A stretch of DNA of 8,033 nt, taken from NCBI GenBank assembly GCA_947630075.1, contig CANRGF010000041.1:1-8033 (forward strand). The letters run 5' to 3'. The notes beneath the pieces are model-generated. The model was not told the DNA's origin and did no database searches. It saw only the letters and a program-made list of their open reading frames with translations. The translations under genes were made by a program, and so were the position numbers. The stretch's first letter is position 1; the number at the start of each line of letters is the position of its first letter. Origin of the DNA: an uncultured Clostridia bacterium (GTDB lineage: Bacteria; Bacillota; Clostridia; Christensenellales; UBA1242). Of this stretch, positions 5,992 through 8,033 are shown in pieces.

Positions 5992-6420
5992 ATGAGAAAT
6001 CTAATTAAAGAAGTGATAAGGCGTAAGGATATCAAAACATATATGGCAAATTTCAAGGATGAACATGCCGAGCGAGATTATTTGCCAAGTTCGGGCTACG
6101 ATTTAGTGTTTGCCACTTATAAAGTTTATTCGCCAAAAGTGGTGAAAGCGCTCTATGTGCTTCAAAGATATGTGAAAAGATACCAAATGAAAAACGATTA
6201 TGATTTGCTTTTTGCGCTGAGAGAAAATCCTGTTGCTAATCGAAAATATATCAAAATTGCGTTGCAGTATAGACACTCGTTTGGTGAGGACTTTGTGGAG
6301 GCGCTAAACAATTCTATTTACGACACGGCTAGGAAAATCCAATTAACCCACCTTAGTTCGTTTGAAAGGCGCAATCTCATTGAGCATGATGCATTCTTCT
6401 CTCAGTTTGAAGAAAGTTAA
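5992..6420 (+). CDS. Uncharacterised 142-residue soluble protein
   Basis: I do not recognise this protein. The ATG at 5992 is 5 nt after AGGAG (5982-5986), and the gene has a near-consensus promoter and a strong terminator, so it is a real, probably well-expressed single gene. It is predicted mostly helical and cytosolic, with no signal peptide or membrane segment. It is rich in aromatic and basic residues, including a Tyr-rich stretch from 42 to 70 (ATYKVYSPKVVKALYVLQRY and on). The basic N-terminus (KEVIRRKDIK) and a central run of K/R/Y would suit nucleic-acid or ribosome contact, which is speculation. No Cys or metal-binding motif is present. Its position after hflX without a terminator between them would allow some read-through transcription. 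Confidence 0.8.
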   Translation: MRNLIKEVIRRKDIKTYMANFKDEHAERDYLPSSGYDLVFATYKVYSPKVVKALYVLQRYVKRYQMKNDYDLLFALRENPVANRKYIKIALQYRHSFGEDFVEALNNSIYDTARKIQLTHLSSFERRNLIEHDAFFSQFEES

Positions 6421-6427
6421 AATTTGC

Positions 6428-6461
6428 AGTGTTACGGCAGTTCGGTCGTAACACTTTTTTT
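6428..6461 (+). terminator. Rho-independent terminator
   Basis: A 9-bp perfect stem pairs AGTGTTACG (6428-6436) with CGTAACACT (6447-6455) around a 10-nt loop, with T6455-6461 behind it. It lies 8 nt after the stop of the 142-residue gene. Confidence 0.93.
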
Positions 6462-6549
6462 ATTTCTGCGTAGTATGTATTGTACAAAGGAAATTTTAAG
6501 GTACCAAAGAAAAAACTTTGTAAGTTACATAAAACACTCAGGAGGAAAA

Positions 6550-6762
6550 ATGTTTAACAAATTCTTTAATAATGGTGGAGATTGCGGCTGTGGCTCAAAT
6601 TGTGGCTGTCAATCAAGCGGCTGCGACATCTGCACACTTGTTATCTTAATCTTATTGTTATGCAATTGTGGTTGCAAAGACCCTTGCTTCTTAATTATAA
6701 TCTTATTATTACTTTGTGGCTGCAATGGTGGCAATCAAGGAAACACCGGTTGCGGTTGCTAA
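6550..6762 (+). CDS. Small cysteine-rich membrane-type protein (14 Cys in 70 residues)
   Basis: The start is the ATG at 6550, 4 nt after GGAGG (6541-6545); upstream in-frame starts would read through the preceding terminator. The protein is 70 residues with Cys at 12, 14, 18, 20, 25, 28, 38, 40, 42, 46, 56, 58, 68 and 70, mostly as CGC or CNC pairs. Two hydrophobic Leu/Ile blocks, LVILILLL (30-37) and FLIIILLLL (47-55), each start just after a Cys and end in a Cys pair, so the centre looks like a duplicated unit. Short proteins of this composition occur in clostridial genomes, sometimes annotated as chorion-class high-cysteine proteins after compositional similarity; none has a role known to me. 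Possible roles are a disulfide-linked envelope or spore component, or metal binding. No leader-peptide/core pattern or modification enzymes support a bacteriocin. It has its own terminator; no convincing promoter was found in 6462-6540. Confidence 0.8.
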   Translation: MFNKFFNNGGDCGCGSNCGCQSSGCDICTLVILILLLCNCGCKDPCFLIIILLLLCGCNGGNQGNTGCGC

Positions 6763-6788
6763 TTAACCAGCTTTAAGAGGTTAAAATC

Positions 6789-6818
6789 AAAAGAGAGGCT
6801 ATGTTGCCTCTCTTTTTT
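6789..6818 (+). terminator. Rho-independent terminator of the Cys-rich gene
   Basis: The stem GAGAGGC (6793-6799) and GCCTCTC (6806-6812) with loop TATGTT is extended by A:T pairs (6789-6792 with 6813-6816) and followed by T to 6818. Its last two T are also the first bases of the cloverleaf element that follows. Confidence 0.93.
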
Positions 6819-6911
6819 AAGGAGGGGCGCACAAAAGTTTTCAACTTTTAAAAAGGCACGGCGTGCCTTTTTTGTTGCCCGCTCGCGCGGGCAACCGTGC
6901 GCCCCTCTTAA
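6817..6911. repeat. Nested inverted-repeat cloverleaf element (possible MITE-like or structured RNA)
   Basis: The outer arms TTAAGGAGGGGCGCAC (6817-6832) and GTGCGCCCCTCTTAA (6897-6911) pair over 15 bp with one bulged G. Between them lie three back-to-back hairpins: 6833-6849 (7-bp stem, loop TTC), 6850-6872 (AAAAAGGCAC with GTGCCTTTTT, 10 bp, loop GGC) and 6874-6895 (GTTGCCCGC with GCGGGCAAC, 9 bp, loop TCGC). Only T6873 and C6896 are unpaired at the junction. Both ends carry TTAA. The middle hairpin has terminator form. It is not a tRNA: the outer stem is too long and no T-arm or anticodon arm is present. A miniature non-autonomous mobile repeat is the leading reading, with a structured RNA or regulatory cruciform as alternatives. 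Confidence 0.75.
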
Positions 6912-6935
6912 ATTTCCAAATTTTCCTATTTTTAC

Positions 6936-6965
6936 TTGACTTAGGGGGGGGGGTGCGAGTAAAAT
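6936..6965 (+). promoter_or_regulatory. Promoter with poly-G spacer upstream of the surface repeat protein
   Basis: TTGACT (6936-6941) and TAAAAT (6960-6965) are 18 bp apart, and ten of the spacer bases are a G run. One G fewer would give the optimal 17-bp spacing; gain or loss of more would weaken the promoter. Transcription would begin near 6972, leaving a leader of about 50 nt with an AGAGGGGG Shine-Dalgarno site at 7009-7016. Confidence 0.65.
6944..6953 (+). repeat. Poly-G tract (G10) inside a promoter spacer
   Basis: Ten consecutive G in the context CTTAGGGGGGGGGGTG. It shares the flanks TTA and T with the G9 tract at 1028-1036. In a genome this A+T-rich, G10 is very unlikely by chance and is a candidate slipped-strand switch. 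Confidence 0.8.
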
Positions 6966-7020
6966 AATTAGTGAATATGCCTAAATTTCAATTTTAGGGG
7001 CACACTAAAGAGGGGGATAG

Positions 7021-8033
7021 ATGAAAGAGAAAAAACCAGTGGACACACAATCTCAAAAAATAAACGAGTCTGTTAAAAAGGAACAAAGCAAGCGTAGGCG
7101 CAGAAATGCTGCCGTAATCACCACCACTGCCGTGCTGGCAGGTTTAATGGTGGCAGTTCCTGTGGGCGTGGCAATTTACCAAAATAATCATGGCAGCTAC
7201 CAAATTGTGGTCGATTCACCACTTGAAAATTTTTCTTCATACAAATTAACTGTTGGCAAAGGCGCTCAGATTAAAAATATTAAATCTCAAATTAAATCAA
7301 TTGAAGGCTACGACCTATTAGGTATATATAAAGATGCTGCCTGCACACAGCAATATAAAGATTCCGACACTGTTGAAAAGGGAGCAACTATATACTTAAA
7401 GCTAAAAATCAAGCAGTTTAGCATTTCAATTCCAACGAGTGAATATTTCACAATTTCAAGTGAGCAAGATGAGCAGGCTGTGGAGTGGAACTCAGCCTTC
7501 TCATTTAAAGTGCAATACGATGCCTTAGTGGAAGAATTGGCAGAGACATTCCAAGTTAAAGCCAATGGCGAGGTGTTGGAGGCAGATGTTTCTGGGGTTT
7601 ACACAATCCCTCATGTCCGTCAAAATATCACCATTTCAATCACAGGCGTTCCAAATTTCTATTCTGTTACAATTCATCCGGGCGTAACCGTCATGCACTC
7701 TGGCGAGCCATTAGAAACAGGCTCGAAAGTGCGTGAGGGCGATGTTCTCACAATCACTTATGTTGAAAAAGAAGGATATAACCAATCTCTATCGCTAACT
7801 GGGCTTGAATTGCTTAGTGCAGATGAGCATACCTACACAGTAACAGGCAATGTGTCAATCAGCCTGGAAGAAACTCCAAAAGAATTTGAAATTAAAGAGA
7901 TTGATGAGCAAGTGTTGGTTAAGCGTGGTGAAACCGAACTCAATCAAGGGGATAAGGTTTATTATGACGAAATTCTAACAATCCAACCAAGAGAGCAAAA
8001 GGAAGGCTACACACAAACAATCACCGTAACGGG
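7021..8033 (+). CDS. Membrane-anchored surface repeat protein (5' part, runs off the window)
   Basis: The frame is open from the ATG at 7021 to the window edge (337 full codons). The start has AGAGGGGG at 7009-7016. Residues 1-29 are charged and end in KRRRRN; 30-53 form one membrane segment, so the positive-inside rule places the rest outside the cell. Residues about 72-128 resemble a Listeria-Bacteroides (Flg_new/InlB B-type) repeat with EGYDLLGIYKDAACTQQY followed by a GATIYLKLK end strand. Then come beta-rich repeats. Residues about 214-283 and 289-337+ share the pattern V..G..L..G..V...[DE].LTI....[KE].GY.Q[ST]. with TG at its end, and 133-210 may be a diverged copy. The repeats suggest adhesion or a surface scaffold. 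The C-terminus is not visible, so any sortase signal or enzymatic domain is unknown. It is the likely target of the poly-G promoter. Confidence 0.8.
   Translation, partial: MKEKKPVDTQSQKINESVKKEQSKRRRRNAAVITTTAVLAGLMVAVPVGVAIYQNNHGSYQIVVDSPLENFSSYKLTVGKGAQIKNIKSQIKSIEGYDLLGIYKDAACTQQYKDSDTVEKGATIYLKLKIKQFSISIPTSEYFTISSEQDEQAVEWNSAFSFKVQYDALVEELAETFQVKANGEVLEADVSGVYTIPHVRQNITISITGVPNFYSVTIHPGVTVMHSGEPLETGSKVREGDVLTITYVEKEGYNQSLSLTGLELLSADEHTYTVTGNVSISLEETPKEFEIKEIDEQVLVKRGETELNQGDKVYYDEILTIQPREQKEGYTQTITVT

Noticed and set aside
6424..6549. Upstream extension of the Cys-rich protein to 112 residues
   Set aside because: The extension crosses a strong terminator hairpin and T run and lacks an RBS; GGAGG at 6541 fixes the start at 6550.
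6550..6762. Bacteriocin or RiPP precursor
   Set aside because: There is no leader/core division, and no modification, protease or transport genes nearby; the hydrophobic blocks suit a membrane-type structural protein better.
6817..6911. tRNA gene (cloverleaf)
   Set aside because: The outer stem is about 15 bp, hairpin loops are 3-4 nt, and no T-arm consensus, anticodon loop or CCA end exists.
7308..7565. Minus-strand ORF of 85 residues
   Set aside because: It lies antisense within the surface repeat protein frame, has no RBS or recognisable product, and is a shadow.

Overview
The window looks like a low-GC, Gram-positive-type anaerobe, most likely an uncultured Clostridia/Firmicutes gut lineage. 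Coding DNA is A+T-rich, and two intergenic stretches are extremely so. The gene set fits: a phosphoketolase tail, a rubrerythrin, a WalJ/YycJ-type nuclease, HflX, a small Cys-rich protein of a kind often seen in clostridial genomes, and a membrane-anchored surface repeat protein. The lineage call is an inference from gene content; nothing here identifies a species.

Layout: (1) 1-61, the last codons of a probable phosphoketolase, with a terminator hairpin folded over its stop codon. (2) 62-367, a gene-free stretch with two tandem 39-bp repeats built around the palindrome GGGGTCCCC, followed by very A+T-rich DNA. (3) 368-958, rubrerythrin. (4) 1039-2427, a membrane-anchored protein with the sequence landmarks of GT80-type sialyltransferases, preceded by a strong promoter and a run of nine G in the ribosome-binding position. 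(5) 2457-3254 on the minus strand, a WalJ-like metallo-beta-lactamase-fold nuclease, separated from (4) by a shared bidirectional terminator. (6) 3495-4790, an exported metzincin-like putative protease. (7) 4834-5928, the GTPase HflX. (8) 5992-6420, an unrecognised 142-residue protein. (9) 6550-6762, a 70-residue protein with 14 cysteines. (10) 6817-6911, a nearly gap-free four-way cloverleaf of inverted repeats. (11) 7021 to the window end, a surface-type repeat protein whose promoter carries ten G between the -35 and -10 boxes.

There is no single operon. Most genes have their own promoter and/or terminator. Two gene-start architectures coexist: classical leaders with Shine-Dalgarno sites (rubrerythrin, the 142-aa protein, the Cys-rich protein, the surface protein), and three genes whose ATG lies exactly 6 nt after the -10 hexamer, so their mRNAs should be leaderless (the WalJ-like gene, the putative protease, hflX).

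The most interesting theme is a possible phase-variable cell envelope. Two long G homopolymers, each in the context TTA-G(9 or 10)-T, sit in the expression signals of two envelope-type genes: the GT80-like glycosyltransferase (leader/RBS) and the surface repeat protein (promoter spacer). The second arrangement is the same as the classic porA-type spacer switch of Neisseria.
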